A stretch of 64,000 bases of DNA from assembly GCA_030836185.1 (NCBI GenBank), contig JAURQH010000031.1:1-64000 (forward strand), read 5' to 3'. This document shows positions 44,288 to 53,585 of the stretch, piece after piece. The notes below the pieces were generated by a model. That model saw only the letters and a list, made by a program, of their open reading frames with translations, did no database searches and was not told the DNA's origin. The first letter of the stretch is position 1. Each line of letters opens with the position of its first letter. Position numbers and translations under genes: made by a program. The DNA is from Planctomycetota bacterium. Its GTDB lineage: Bacteria; Planctomycetota; Planctomycetia; Planctomycetales; Planctomycetaceae.

Positions 44288-47200
44288 ACGCTTACGCTCA
44301 AGCCAAGCATATTTTCTGGAAAGAATATCGAACTCAGCGATCGATCTGGCTGGGGATCACTTTGATCATCGTTGTGCTGCAATCACTTGTTTATGCGATG
44401 ATGCCGCAGAATGCGAATGATCCTCTCGAAACTCTGATGAGTATTGGGGCAATTCTGACGACGTTCTATGCATTGGCGAGCGCGGGAGTCTTGTTTGCGG
44501 GTGAGCGAGAGGAAGAAACTGATTGTTGGTTGATGATTTTGCCGACTTCAAAAAGTTCTTTGTTCGGCGGGAAACTTTTCTGGCTGTTGTGTAGTTGGTT
44601 ATTGGCACTCGGGGTGACCAGCTTGACCGGCTATCTGCCCTATTGGAGAACAGAACTGGTTTCCCAGGAATTGTGGAAATTTTTTCTCAGCATGCTGCGT
44701 TACGGCGGTTCGATGTTTGCTTGGGGGCTTTTCTTCTCACTTGTCTGCCGACGAGTCTACACCGCGATTGCGTACGCAACCGTGGCTTTTCTATTGAGTG
44801 GAGCGATGATTCAATTCATGGCGGGGATCATGGATTTACTCACGGTGATTGCCTTGTCGAGTAGTGTATTCGTCGGACGACGTTGGCTCTCGCAGGATCG
44901 CGTGATCGCGTTACCTCAGTTTGCGATCTGGGCGGACAAATTTAATCTCGAACGCGCATTGGCGAGTTCGATCGAAAGTTCTCCCGGCTGGCGCATGTTT
45001 CGTCGGCAACTCTGGCTCGAATGGCGCAATGCACGGTGGTTGGCGTTGGGAGCCTTTTGCGGGCTTTTTGTGATTGTTTTTACCGTTCATTGGGCAGATT
45101 CCACTTTTCCTTCCACGACTCACCATGTCCTGATTTTTGCTCTTCTTCCCTTACTGGTCGGTCCCTGCACTTATCGTGGTGAACAAGATCGGCAAGCGTA
45201 TCGTTTTCAATCGAATGTCGGAGCTTCTCCGCTGGCGATTTGGTCATCGAAACATCTCGTGTGGGGGTTAATGCTGGCACTGATCGCATTGCCGTTTGTC
45301 TCGCCTTTTTTCTTTACGGCCCAATTCGGGCGCATGAATTCTCGTTGGGAGATATTCCGTCAAGAATTATTCCAAATGCTGCCTTTGCCCGAAGACGCAC
45401 TTCCCTATCTTCTTCAAGACATGTATCACCAGTCTGCCTGGAAGACCGTCTCGCTCTGGTTGGCGACAATGGCATTCATGTACGCCATTGGGCATCTCTG
45501 TTCGTTGCTGGTCAAACGATCTGTTTCCTGCCTGTTGGTGGCTATGGCGGCGGGGACCATCCTCTCTTATCACTTGTACGCTACGCTGATGCTGAATGTT
45601 CCTCTCTTCATTGCGGTCGGTATGCCGGTCACGGCGATGATGATCTTCAGTGCCTGGAGAACGTCCGGTTGGTTGGGGGAGAAGAATGATGCGAAAGACT
45701 GGCTGCAAACATTCGGTTTGTTTGCGTTGCTGATGCTTGTCTGCGGTTCGAGTTGGACGATGTGGCGCATGTACGAGATCACCTATCAGCCCTTCTTCAC
45801 GGGGCTGATGGCATTGTTGCCAGTGACGGGGTTATTGACAGTCTCTGTCGGTGGATTTTTTCTGATGATCTTGATCGGTCTCGTTACGCTGGTCGTTTGT
45901 CGCAAACGAATGACAGCTTCGCGACTGTTTGTGGGGGTGTGTTGTTTTCATGTCCTCTGCACCAGTTTGTGCATGAGTTCCTTCGCAGCGAAAATCAAAC
46001 CACCAGTTCGTGAGACGATTGCCATGTTCACCCCCTCGCAAGAGGCCTTGGAGACCGGCCAGAAATATCGCGAGTTGGAACTTTTGGTCACAGAGGAGAT
46101 GCCACAAAAACGAAATGAAGACGAGAGTGTCCCGACTTATTTATATCGTTTATGGAATGGCCAACGTGAAGTTTCGGAGGCACAACAAGCGTGGTTGGAG
46201 GAAAACGAGCAGACTCTGAAACGTCTCGTCGTAAACACCCAACGTCCTGATTGTGCGCCCGATGATCTATTCGATGTAAATGACTGGGCCGATCACAAGC
46301 TGCTGCAACCTGGCAAACTGCAGCGACTCTATTCTCTCCTCAGGCTCAAAGCTCTCGTTTTAGAGAAACAGGGAGACCTCAACGCGGCGTGGGATATTCA
46401 TCACGCGATTATGAACTTCCATCGACATATGAGCCGACATCAATTGCCACAAATCCGTAGTTGGAATTTGATTTATTGCCGACAATATCTTCATCAGGAT
46501 TTTGTCCGTTGGGTCAATCACGCCAAACAGTCTACAACACTCCTCACCATCGGTGCTGATCACTGTGGAACTGTGCTGGCAGAGTTCGGCAGCCTCTCTG
46601 ATTCATTTCAGTTACAAACGACACATCTGCAATGGGCGGTTGATGACAATATGCTGGGGACTTGGGGTGGAGACGATTACGCTCAGAACGATTGGACAAT
46701 TTATCTCAATCAACTCATCCATTCCAAGTGGCCGATGGAACGATCACGGGCAATATTGATGGCTCGGGAAATCGCAGATCGAGAAACCAAACTCGCCGGT
46801 TATCTTGTTAATTCTCATCACTATCAAGTTCAAGTCGAGATTTCTGCTGACGACATTCTCCCATACGATTCTTTGCAAAAGCTGGGTGTCTTTGGTTATG
46901 TCTCCGATTATGCCATCGAGGAGAGCGATGATTTCTGGCGACTGGCGGCCTCGACACCTGTGATACAGGCGAGTCAAACCGGTCGAGTGATGGGATTGCC
47001 GACTGCCATTGAACGACCTTCAAATGTATTGCATGAAGAACTCGAATGGCTCCGTTATCAAAAACTGGTCTTCTTAAGTATGGCGTTGCGAGTCGCCGAG
47101 TTGGAAGGTCAGAATAATGTCGATTCCCTCCAAGAGCTTATTGCGTTGAAACCTACCAGCGCGAAGGTGGCAATCGTACTCAACATCGGGGAACAGCTTT

Positions 47201-47337
47201 TCGGTGAGCAAACACATCAGCCGCATTCACTTGAAGAAGGTCAGGAATGGAAAAGCCTCTTGTTCTACTTTGATCCGGTGGCCAGTGGTTATCTGGATAT
47301 GAAAATCATCAAGGCATTTATGAATCGGAAGTCGTAG
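44284..47337 (+). CDS. ABC permease with large C-terminal domain
   Basis: 1017 aa, far longer than usual ABC-2 permeases. The N-terminal about 570 residues hold many membrane segments in two blocks (IWLGITLIIVVLQSLVYAMM, LFWLLCSWLLALGVTSLTGY, LMLALIALPFVSPFFFTAQF, LMLVCGSSWTMW, GGFFLMILIGLVTLVVC). The last about 430 residues are soluble, rich in Trp, Gln and His, and contain a helical tetratricopeptide-like stretch (LRLKALVLEKQGDLNAAWDI). It probably lies on the outer face of the membrane. The cargo is unknown; envelope stress or antibiotic export is usual for this operon type. Confidence 0.85.
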   Translation: MNAYAQAKHIFWKEYRTQRSIWLGITLIIVVLQSLVYAMMPQNANDPLETLMSIGAILTTFYALASAGVLFAGEREEETDCWLMILPTSKSSLFGGKLFWLLCSWLLALGVTSLTGYLPYWRTELVSQELWKFFLSMLRYGGSMFAWGLFFSLVCRRVYTAIAYATVAFLLSGAMIQFMAGIMDLLTVIALSSSVFVGRRWLSQDRVIALPQFAIWADKFNLERALASSIESSPGWRMFRRQLWLEWRNARWLALGAFCGLFVIVFTVHWADSTFPSTTHHVLIFALLPLLVGPCTYRGEQDRQAYRFQSNVGASPLAIWSSKHLVWGLMLALIALPFVSPFFFTAQFGRMNSRWEIFRQELFQMLPLPEDALPYLLQDMYHQSAWKTVSLWLATMAFMYAIGHLCSLLVKRSVSCLLVAMAAGTILSYHLYATLMLNVPLFIAVGMPVTAMMIFSAWRTSGWLGEKNDAKDWLQTFGLFALLMLVCGSSWTMWRMYEITYQPFFTGLMALLPVTGLLTVSVGGFFLMILIGLVTLVVCRKRMTASRLFVGVCCFHVLCTSLCMSSFAAKIKPPVRETIAMFTPSQEALETGQKYRELELLVTEEMPQKRNEDESVPTYLYRLWNGQREVSEAQQAWLEENEQTLKRLVVNTQRPDCAPDDLFDVNDWADHKLLQPGKLQRLYSLLRLKALVLEKQGDLNAAWDIHHAIMNFHRHMSRHQLPQIRSWNLIYCRQYLHQDFVRWVNHAKQSTTLLTIGADHCGTVLAEFGSLSDSFQLQTTHLQWAVDDNMLGTWGGDDYAQNDWTIYLNQLIHSKWPMERSRAILMAREIADRETKLAGYLVNSHHYQVQVEISADDILPYDSLQKLGVFGYVSDYAIEESDDFWRLAASTPVIQASQTGRVMGLPTAIERPSNVLHEELEWLRYQKLVFLSMALRVAELEGQNNVDSLQELIALKPTSAKVAIVLNIGEQLFGEQTHQPHSLEEGQEWKSLLFYFDPVASGYLDMKIIKAFMNRKS

Positions 47338-47445
47338 TCGTTTTCCTCTACAAGCAACAAACTTCCTGAACAAAAAGAGAATCGGTTGTTGACTCTGTGA
47401 GTGCGAGGGAAGATCGTGAGGTTTTCACTTCCCGGAGTGTCGCTC

Positions 47446-50097
47446 ATGCAGTTTCGTTTTGCAGTCTCGATTGTCTGTCTTCTTTTCACTTTCTCTCCGT
47501 CGTGTCGGGCTGAAGTTTCCAACACCTCGTGCGATCTGTTGATTGTGGGTGGCACGGAATCGGGATGGGCGGCTGCGATTCAAGCCGCTCGTATGGACGT
47601 TGGGAAAATTATCATTGTTCACGATGGCGAGTGGCTGGGGGGCCAATACACCGAGCAGGCGTTGGCGTGTGTGGATGAAAATAAGGGGACCGGCAAAGTC
47701 GGCTGGGGTGTCGATTGGCATCCGATGAAACGCTCTTTTCATCGCTCGGGCTTATTCAAAGAATTGATGGATCGGATCGAAGAATTCAATACGCAAAAGT
47801 ATGGTTCGCCGATGCCGGGGCTTCCCTATCATGGGCCGTCAACCTTTCGTCCGGCAGAAGCTGAAGCGATCTTCCGAGACATGCTGCAACCTTATCTCGA
47901 CTCGGGACAGGTGACATTCATCACTCAGCAATACCCGGTTCGCGCGGATGTTGATCGATCGGAAGACCATCCGCGACTCACGGGATTGTGGTTTGCCAAA
48001 GTAGGCGAAACAGAACCGGGCCTGCATGTCGAAGCAAAGATGATAATCGATGCGTCCGATTGGGGGGAAGCGATTCAGGTTTCGGGAGCCGCGTTCGAAT
48101 ATGGCCCCGATCCTCCCGAGCGGTATGGTGAGCCGAGCGCTCCCGTCGATGCTCCGGTGAACGAGATGAATCCGATCACTTGGGCGATGATTGTGGCCGA
48201 GTCTAAGGGAGAAACTCCCATCGAGAAACCTCGTAATTTTGACGACCGGAACTATCCTCGGGCCACACATTTCAGTCAGCAAGAATTTCGCAATTTGAAA
48301 TGGGATGTCAAGAATCCGGGAATGGGAGCGATTGCTCATTGGCCCGACGCGGGGACAGAATCGAAACGTCAATTGAGTGTCTATTCGGTGAGGCGAATTG
48401 TTGACGGTTATTCGAGCGCCGACGGAAAGACATCCATTCTGCTCAATTACATGAATGGGCAGGATTATCCCCTGGAACGACTTCCTCAACGTGTGATCGA
48501 TCAACTGGAGGCGACCGAGACCGGGGCTTCGACCAAGAATCTGGTCGTGATGACTCGTGAACAACGAGAGATTGTTTTTGAGGATGCCAGGCAGCATTCC
48601 TTGGGAGTGCTGTATCACTTGCAGAATTTCGTTCATGCCAGAGCGAACGACAAAACGAACTCCTTCCGCAATTTTCATTTGAGTGACGAATTCGGGACGG
48701 CTGACAATTTACCTCCCAAATCGTATATTCGTGAGGGACTTCGGCTAAAAGCGATGTACATGATGCGGGAACAGGATGGTCGTAATCGAGACGGTGAGAC
48801 CAAGACAAATGCGAAGCCAAGATTTGCCCACGTGATGTATCCTGATGGTCTGTTTGCGTGGCAGTTTCATTACGATTTTCATCGGACGGGCAGGACCTAT
48901 CTTCTCAATGAAGGAAATTCGGGGCCGTGGATCGATTATCACAAACCGAATCGACACACAAAATTTCTCAGTGATCGCAGCGTGTTCCCACTACGAAGTT
49001 TAATCCCTGAAAAAATGGATGGCTTGCTTGGAGCACAGGGAAACGTCGGATTCAGTAGTATTGTGAGTGCGGCGATTCGCTTGCACGATCAACGGGTTCA
49101 TATCGGACAAGCCGCCGGTGCGACGGCGGCAGTCTCGTTGCAAACCAACGAACAGCCCCGAGTTTTTCCGTATCAACGTGAACGACTGGAGGCGATTCGG
49201 TCAGGGTTATGTGGTGAGAGTGAGACGTCTGTGCCGGTGTTACTCTGGCCGTTTCGTGATTTGAGTTCCAGTGATTCGGCTTTCGTGGCAGTGAACCGAT
49301 TGGCCGCATTGGGGCTGTTGCCGATTGGTCCGCGCGAGGTTGATTTTAACAGCCATGAGCCAGCCGAGGAAAAATGGATGCAAGAAGTGATTGAGAGAAG
49401 TCAACTTGATATCGAGATCCCAAATCGCACGACAACCCGCGGAGACTTCTGCGAACTGGTTTGGACTCGTCTTCAGGAGCAAGGCTGGGGGCAATGGGAG
49501 TTTCTGAGGCAGACGGCAACTGACGCGGATGGAGATGGTATTCTCGATCAAGATGATGCACTACTCTTCACGCCGAATGAGCCAATCGAGTTTCGTATTG
49601 AACGAGAGCCATTAACTCCAAAAACAGACGGCGTGCCGGGAAACGTCGTCGTCGAGTTGGTTTTGGCTATTGATTTTTGCGGAGCCAACATCAAACCGAC
49701 GAACGGGTTTCAACAGGACCGGGGTGAAGTGTTCGATCGTTCGCGAGGATATGGATGGAGTGGTGATATGACCGCCAATCAGCGTAAACGAGGCGTTGTC
49801 AAAGGGCCGCATGATTCGTTTGTGTTCACGCGACAACAGGATCGTTGGGAATGCGCCCTCAAGCCGGGAGAGTATGTGGTTGAGTTTTGTGTGGGAGATT
49901 CGGATCACGAACAATTGAAGCAAGCGGTGATGGTGGAAGGCAAGCAGGTCATCAATAAAGAAACGACAGCAAAAGGCCAGTTTCGGGAAGGTCGAGTTGT
50001 TGTTGAAGTGACCGATGGTCTGTTGACCATCGATATCGGTTCGGGAGAAAACGGCTCGAATACCTGTCTCAACTGGTTACGGGTGATCAAAAAGTAA
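47446..50097 (+). CDS. Secreted FAD-dependent oxidoreductase with C-terminal sugar-binding-like domain
   Basis: 883 aa from ATG 47446, which has GGAG eight bases upstream. A signal peptide (FAVSIVCLLFTFSPSCRA) is followed by a dinucleotide-binding motif DLLIVGGTESGWAAAIQAAR and GGQYTEQALACVDE, the pattern of planctomycete and Bacteroidetes FAD-dependent oxidoreductases (PF12831 type). A calcium-binding-like repeat DADGDGILDQDDA comes at about residue 690, then a beta-sandwich domain resembling malectin or carbohydrate-binding modules that ends in NTCLNWLRVIKK. It may oxidise sugars outside the cytoplasm. Which electron acceptor is used is unknown. Confidence 0.85.
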   Translation: MQFRFAVSIVCLLFTFSPSCRAEVSNTSCDLLIVGGTESGWAAAIQAARMDVGKIIIVHDGEWLGGQYTEQALACVDENKGTGKVGWGVDWHPMKRSFHRSGLFKELMDRIEEFNTQKYGSPMPGLPYHGPSTFRPAEAEAIFRDMLQPYLDSGQVTFITQQYPVRADVDRSEDHPRLTGLWFAKVGETEPGLHVEAKMIIDASDWGEAIQVSGAAFEYGPDPPERYGEPSAPVDAPVNEMNPITWAMIVAESKGETPIEKPRNFDDRNYPRATHFSQQEFRNLKWDVKNPGMGAIAHWPDAGTESKRQLSVYSVRRIVDGYSSADGKTSILLNYMNGQDYPLERLPQRVIDQLEATETGASTKNLVVMTREQREIVFEDARQHSLGVLYHLQNFVHARANDKTNSFRNFHLSDEFGTADNLPPKSYIREGLRLKAMYMMREQDGRNRDGETKTNAKPRFAHVMYPDGLFAWQFHYDFHRTGRTYLLNEGNSGPWIDYHKPNRHTKFLSDRSVFPLRSLIPEKMDGLLGAQGNVGFSSIVSAAIRLHDQRVHIGQAAGATAAVSLQTNEQPRVFPYQRERLEAIRSGLCGESETSVPVLLWPFRDLSSSDSAFVAVNRLAALGLLPIGPREVDFNSHEPAEEKWMQEVIERSQLDIEIPNRTTTRGDFCELVWTRLQEQGWGQWEFLRQTATDADGDGILDQDDALLFTPNEPIEFRIEREPLTPKTDGVPGNVVVELVLAIDFCGANIKPTNGFQQDRGEVFDRSRGYGWSGDMTANQRKRGVVKGPHDSFVFTRQQDRWECALKPGEYVVEFCVGDSDHEQLKQAVMVEGKQVINKETTAKGQFREGRVVVEVTDGLLTIDIGSGENGSNTCLNWLRVIKK

Positions 50098-50100
50098 TCA

Positions 50101-51117
50101 TCAGGGCCAATGGGCGTCGAGCCAATCGATGATGCGCCAGTCCATCCAACGACGGTCGGGATCGTGGTTTCTTTGGCCGAGAAAGCCGAGGTGTCCGCCA
50201 GCTGACGGCATGATCAGAGAGGTGGTTGAGGAGTAATGCGCTTCGCGAAAGGTCTCTGCCGGGATGAGCGGATCGTCTTCGGCAGCGAGAATCATCGTCG
50301 GTCGGTCGATACGTTGCAGATCGTGAATGGCACTCGATGTCTCATAATACTCTTGGACAGAATCGAACCCTCCCAGCGGTGCCGTGACCCTGGCATCAAA
50401 TTCGTAGAGCGACGGCAGCCTCTCGGCGGGATCGCTGAGGTGAGGAAGTTCGCGGGCGATGGCGGGATAGGTGTCTGATCGTTTCCAGAGGAACTTGGCA
50501 AAATGTCGGTCATAAAATCGGTTACGGGAATCGCGAATACGTTCCGAGCTATGGATCAAATTAATGGCGGGACAAATCGCGGCGACCGACATCAACTTGC
50601 TGGGGATTTCGCTTTTTAGATTTGAGATCAACTTGAGAATCAGATTTCCGCTCAAGGAAAACCCGACTGCGGAGAGAGGAGAACCGGGAGCGAGAGCTTC
50701 GATTGTATTCAATCCGGCCAAGGCATCATGAATTCTGCCCGCGTGATAAGGGCGGTCGGCAAGACCGGCGGCAGCACCGACTCCACGATGGTCGAGCCGA
50801 AATGTCCGCCAACCGCGGGCGTGCATTTTTGCGGCTGTTCGCAGCATGTAATTACTCTGATGACAGCCGGCAAGTCCATGCAACAGCATGACGACTGGAT
50901 CACCCGTCTGCCATTCGTCGGGACACGACTCGACGAGCACAATTTGATCGCCGTCATCGAGTTTCACCCGATGAGATTCTTTGACCGGCAACGGGACGTC
51001 ACCCCGAAAGAGAACCGGGGCGATGGTTTGCCAGTCACCACCTCGCACCATGGAGTGCGGTTTGAAAGGCGGGATCTCAAGTGGAGCGGTGGGAGGTTGT
51101 GATCCGCAACTGCTCAC
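50101..51117 (-). CDS. YheT-like alpha/beta hydrolase
   Basis: 338 aa, GTG start at 51117 sharing one base with the stop of the DUF1080 gene (TAGTG). Typical YheT/ABHD1-3 blocks: FKPHSMVRGGDWQTIAPVLF, VVMLLHGLAGCHQSNYML, FRLDHRGVGAA, AVGFSLSGNLILKLI with the nucleophile Ser, LAAEDDPLIPAE with Asp and SAGGHLGFLG with His. Family members are lipid or ester hydrolases in the cytoplasm. It is probably translated with the preceding DUF1080 gene. The two convergent genes at 50097/50101 are only three bases apart. Confidence 0.9.
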   Translation of the reverse strand: MSSCGSQPPTAPLEIPPFKPHSMVRGGDWQTIAPVLFRGDVPLPVKESHRVKLDDGDQIVLVESCPDEWQTGDPVVMLLHGLAGCHQSNYMLRTAAKMHARGWRTFRLDHRGVGAAAGLADRPYHAGRIHDALAGLNTIEALAPGSPLSAVGFSLSGNLILKLISNLKSEIPSKLMSVAAICPAINLIHSSERIRDSRNRFYDRHFAKFLWKRSDTYPAIARELPHLSDPAERLPSLYEFDARVTAPLGGFDSVQEYYETSSAIHDLQRIDRPTMILAAEDDPLIPAETFREAHYSSTTSLIMPSAGGHLGFLGQRNHDPDRRWMDWRIIDWLDAHWP

Positions 51118-52103
51118 TATTTCTCCACAATCCAGATGTTCTGAAAGCGGACGGGGTCGCCATGATTTTGCAGAAACAATGCGCCTGGCTTGGCATCGTT
51201 TTGCCCGCCGCCGGGTGTTGGTTCGATTTCGAGGTTCTTATGAATCACGACGCCATTGTGTCGAATTGTGACAACGGCTGGTTTGGTTTTGTTCCCGGAA
51301 TCATCAAACCTGGCAGCCGTGAAATCGACGTCGTAAGTTTGCCAGGAGAGAGGGGGGAGGCACATATTGATGTTGGGGCGGGCATTCTTGTAGATGCCTC
51401 CACATTCATTGTCGAGCCCTTCGAGTCCGAATGAATCGAGCACCTGACATTCGTATTGATCACCCAGATACATGCCGCTGTTGCCGCGGGCTTGTCCCAG
51501 ATGATCGGGCATGAACGGAGAGCGAAATTCGAGGTGTAGGTGAAAGTCATTGAACTTCTTCTTGGTCCGACCACCGATTCCAAGGAGATTGTTCTCTTCG
51601 ATTTTCATGCCAGTCCAGTGATCGACATTCTCGCCGTTAAACAAAACGAGAGCATTTTCGGGAGCCTTGGCTCCAAGAGTGGGAGAACGTCGGAAGACTT
51701 TGTACAGATGGAAAGAGTGACCTTCGTCGGTCTTTCCCGTCAACACGCCTTTACGAATCTGTCCTTTGAATTGTTCGCCTGTGATTGAAACGATTCCATC
51801 AGGTCCGGTGATCGCTTGGAGTTTCTGTTTGGATTTGCCATCCCAGCCCGCTCCCGGAAGTCCTCCTGTCAGCAAGACGATCTCGAAGTTGCCCTTTCCG
51901 CGTGCGATCACGTTCGCGCCGAAAGCTTCGTCGCCAGCCATTGTTCCCTGATACTCTCCTTGAACGAGAAACTCTGGGCCACCTTCTTCAGGGGTAAGGT
52001 AGGCAACTTTCCCTTTAGGATCGGCAGCCGATGCTTGAGAAGTTGGCAGAAAGAAAGCAAGAATAACAACGGAGAGAAATAGCTTGCGCATGTGGATTGT
52101 CAT
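51117..52103 (-). CDS. DUF1080 domain secreted protein, two-domain form
   Basis: 328 aa. The start at 52103 has AGGTG six bases upstream; a second ATG four codons later would also keep the signal peptide (LFLSVVILAFFLPTSQASA). Residues 30-140 form a beta-rich region (VAYLTPEEGGPEFLVQGEY); residues 145 to the end are a DUF1080 jelly roll: LVLFNGENVDHWTGMKIEEN, FNDFHLHLEFRSPF, GNSGMYLGDQYECQVLDSFG and VRFQNIWIVEK. Planctomycete proteins of this form are exported and thought to act on glycosides. Its stop touches the start of the YheT gene. Confidence 0.9.
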   Translation of the reverse strand: MTIHMRKLFLSVVILAFFLPTSQASAADPKGKVAYLTPEEGGPEFLVQGEYQGTMAGDEAFGANVIARGKGNFEIVLLTGGLPGAGWDGKSKQKLQAITGPDGIVSITGEQFKGQIRKGVLTGKTDEGHSFHLYKVFRRSPTLGAKAPENALVLFNGENVDHWTGMKIEENNLLGIGGRTKKKFNDFHLHLEFRSPFMPDHLGQARGNSGMYLGDQYECQVLDSFGLEGLDNECGGIYKNARPNINMCLPPLSWQTYDVDFTAARFDDSGNKTKPAVVTIRHNGVVIHKNLEIEPTPGGGQNDAKPGALFLQNHGDPVRFQNIWIVEK

Positions 52104-52203
52104 TGTGGCACCTGAATGTCTGTGGAAGTCAGAAATGTCTCAATTTGACTTCATACATTACTCGCTTTGCGATGAAGATGCTACAAGTGTTCGGGGACGC
52201 CGA

Positions 52204-53169
52204 CTAAGATTCACCATAGATTTGACGATAGGCGATGGTGAATTGTTCGACGTTCATGGAGCCAGAGAGGTCAATCCCCGCCTCTTCAAATTTTGGCTTT
52301 AACCGACGGCTGCGAGCCCACTCATCGGGGGTCAAGCTGCCGTTTTTGTCGGCATCCATTTGCTGAAAGAAGAGTTGTGCCGTCTTTGTCAGAGGGTCTT
52401 TGTCCTCGGACTTCTCGGGAGGTTTGGATGTCTTTTTGATCTCTTTTGTAAGCTGTTTATCAGGTTTGTCATAAGCCACTGGTGTCGGCGATTTGGGATC
52501 ATCAGCACGAGGTGAGGATGTCTGCGGTGGGGAGGAAGCGGCAGGAGAGGGGGCACCAATGGAAGCGAGGTAACCTTCGATTTCTTCTTTGCTCGGAGGA
52601 TTGCTTAATTCTCGCGGTGTCAGAAAACCATCTTGATTGATGTCATAGACGGGGAAGTGATATTTTTCTTCCGGTTTCCATTTTCGCCATTCATACAATC
52701 CAATCTGTCCGTCCTGATCGCTGTCTCCGTCCGCAAAGCGGGAGGGGATATCCACGGTGATTTTCGGCCATTTCTTGGGAGAGTAGGTCGCACTCTTCGA
52801 TGATTTTTTGGAGTCTTCGCGGCGTGGCTCTTCTTTACGAGGCTCTGGTTTCTTTGAGCCTTGTTCTTTTTTGGATCGTTCTTCGTCCCGTTTTTTACGC
52901 ATCTGCTCCATGATACGAGGCATCTCGCGAATGAAGTCTTCCTTGGAGATGCCGCGATCAACAGAAAAATCAGCATTGGCAAAGGCTTCTCGCACAGAAC
53001 TCGGCATGCGACGGACCTCATCGCTATCCAGTTTGCCGTCTTTGTTGCGGTCCAGATAGCCAAAAAATCGCTCTGAACTATTGCTGTCTTGAGCAACTGC
53101 GAGGCTTGTAACAATGAATGCGACGACCAATAATGCGCATAGGATGTGGTGAAATGTATAGTTATTCAT
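52204..53169 (-). CDS. EF-hand domain secreted protein
   Basis: 321 aa from ATG 53169; an open frame extends to 53208. A signal peptide (HHILCALLVVAFIVTSLAVA) is followed by four EF-hand-like loops: DRNKDGKLDSDE, DSDQDGQIGLYE, DINQDGFLTPRE and DADKNGSLTPDE. Between loops one and two lies a Lys/Glu-rich linker, and between three and four a Ser/Pro-rich linker. It probably binds calcium outside the cytoplasm and may link surface proteins. It is divergent from the secretion operon. No Shine-Dalgarno is clear. Confidence 0.87.
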   Translation of the reverse strand: MNNYTFHHILCALLVVAFIVTSLAVAQDSNSSERFFGYLDRNKDGKLDSDEVRRMPSSVREAFANADFSVDRGISKEDFIREMPRIMEQMRKKRDEERSKKEQGSKKPEPRKEEPRREDSKKSSKSATYSPKKWPKITVDIPSRFADGDSDQDGQIGLYEWRKWKPEEKYHFPVYDINQDGFLTPRELSNPPSKEEIEGYLASIGAPSPAASSPPQTSSPRADDPKSPTPVAYDKPDKQLTKEIKKTSKPPEKSEDKDPLTKTAQLFFQQMDADKNGSLTPDEWARSRRLKPKFEEAGIDLSGSMNVEQFTIAYRQIYGES

Positions 53170-53585
53170 TGGCCTGTTTCCGATCTTTCTACGTAACTTT
53201 ATTCCCACTCAGGGGTTTGAAACTTGTGACATTTGTCGGGGGTAAGCTGTTTGTCTGGCCCGCGAGCAAATGCGATAACCGGTATAACCGCTGTACTTTA
53301 TGGCGAATCATCAGAAAGAATCAATCTGACAACTCCCCACAAACCCTAACAGATCATGTGGGGTTCATACTGAAGGATACATCATAAGCCGTTAAACACC
53401 CAATCGTGTCAAAAGTTTTGCAGAAATCGGGGTTCCCAACTCCCTGAGGGGCGGGTCATGATGGAGAGGGCGAGTCCCATGATTCGCTTTTCGATTGTAA
53501 GTCCCCTGTTCACAATAATTTCAGCGTTTTGAGAATCACTATGGAAGCTTTCATCACACACCACTTTTCAGGTTCCGGGCTCACT
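53170..53585. other. Divergent intergenic region upstream of the type II secretion operon
   Basis: About 415 bases between the EF-hand gene and the secretin-N gene. It must carry the operon promoter. No confident promoter, riboswitch or operator was recognised. CCCTGAGGGGCGGG at about 53442 is GC-rich but not a clear terminator. Confidence 0.45.

Noticed and set aside
47839-48678. 279-codon minus-strand open frame inside the FAD oxidoreductase gene
   Set aside because: Arg/His-rich composition typical of an antisense shadow; the plus strand encodes a recognised enzyme.
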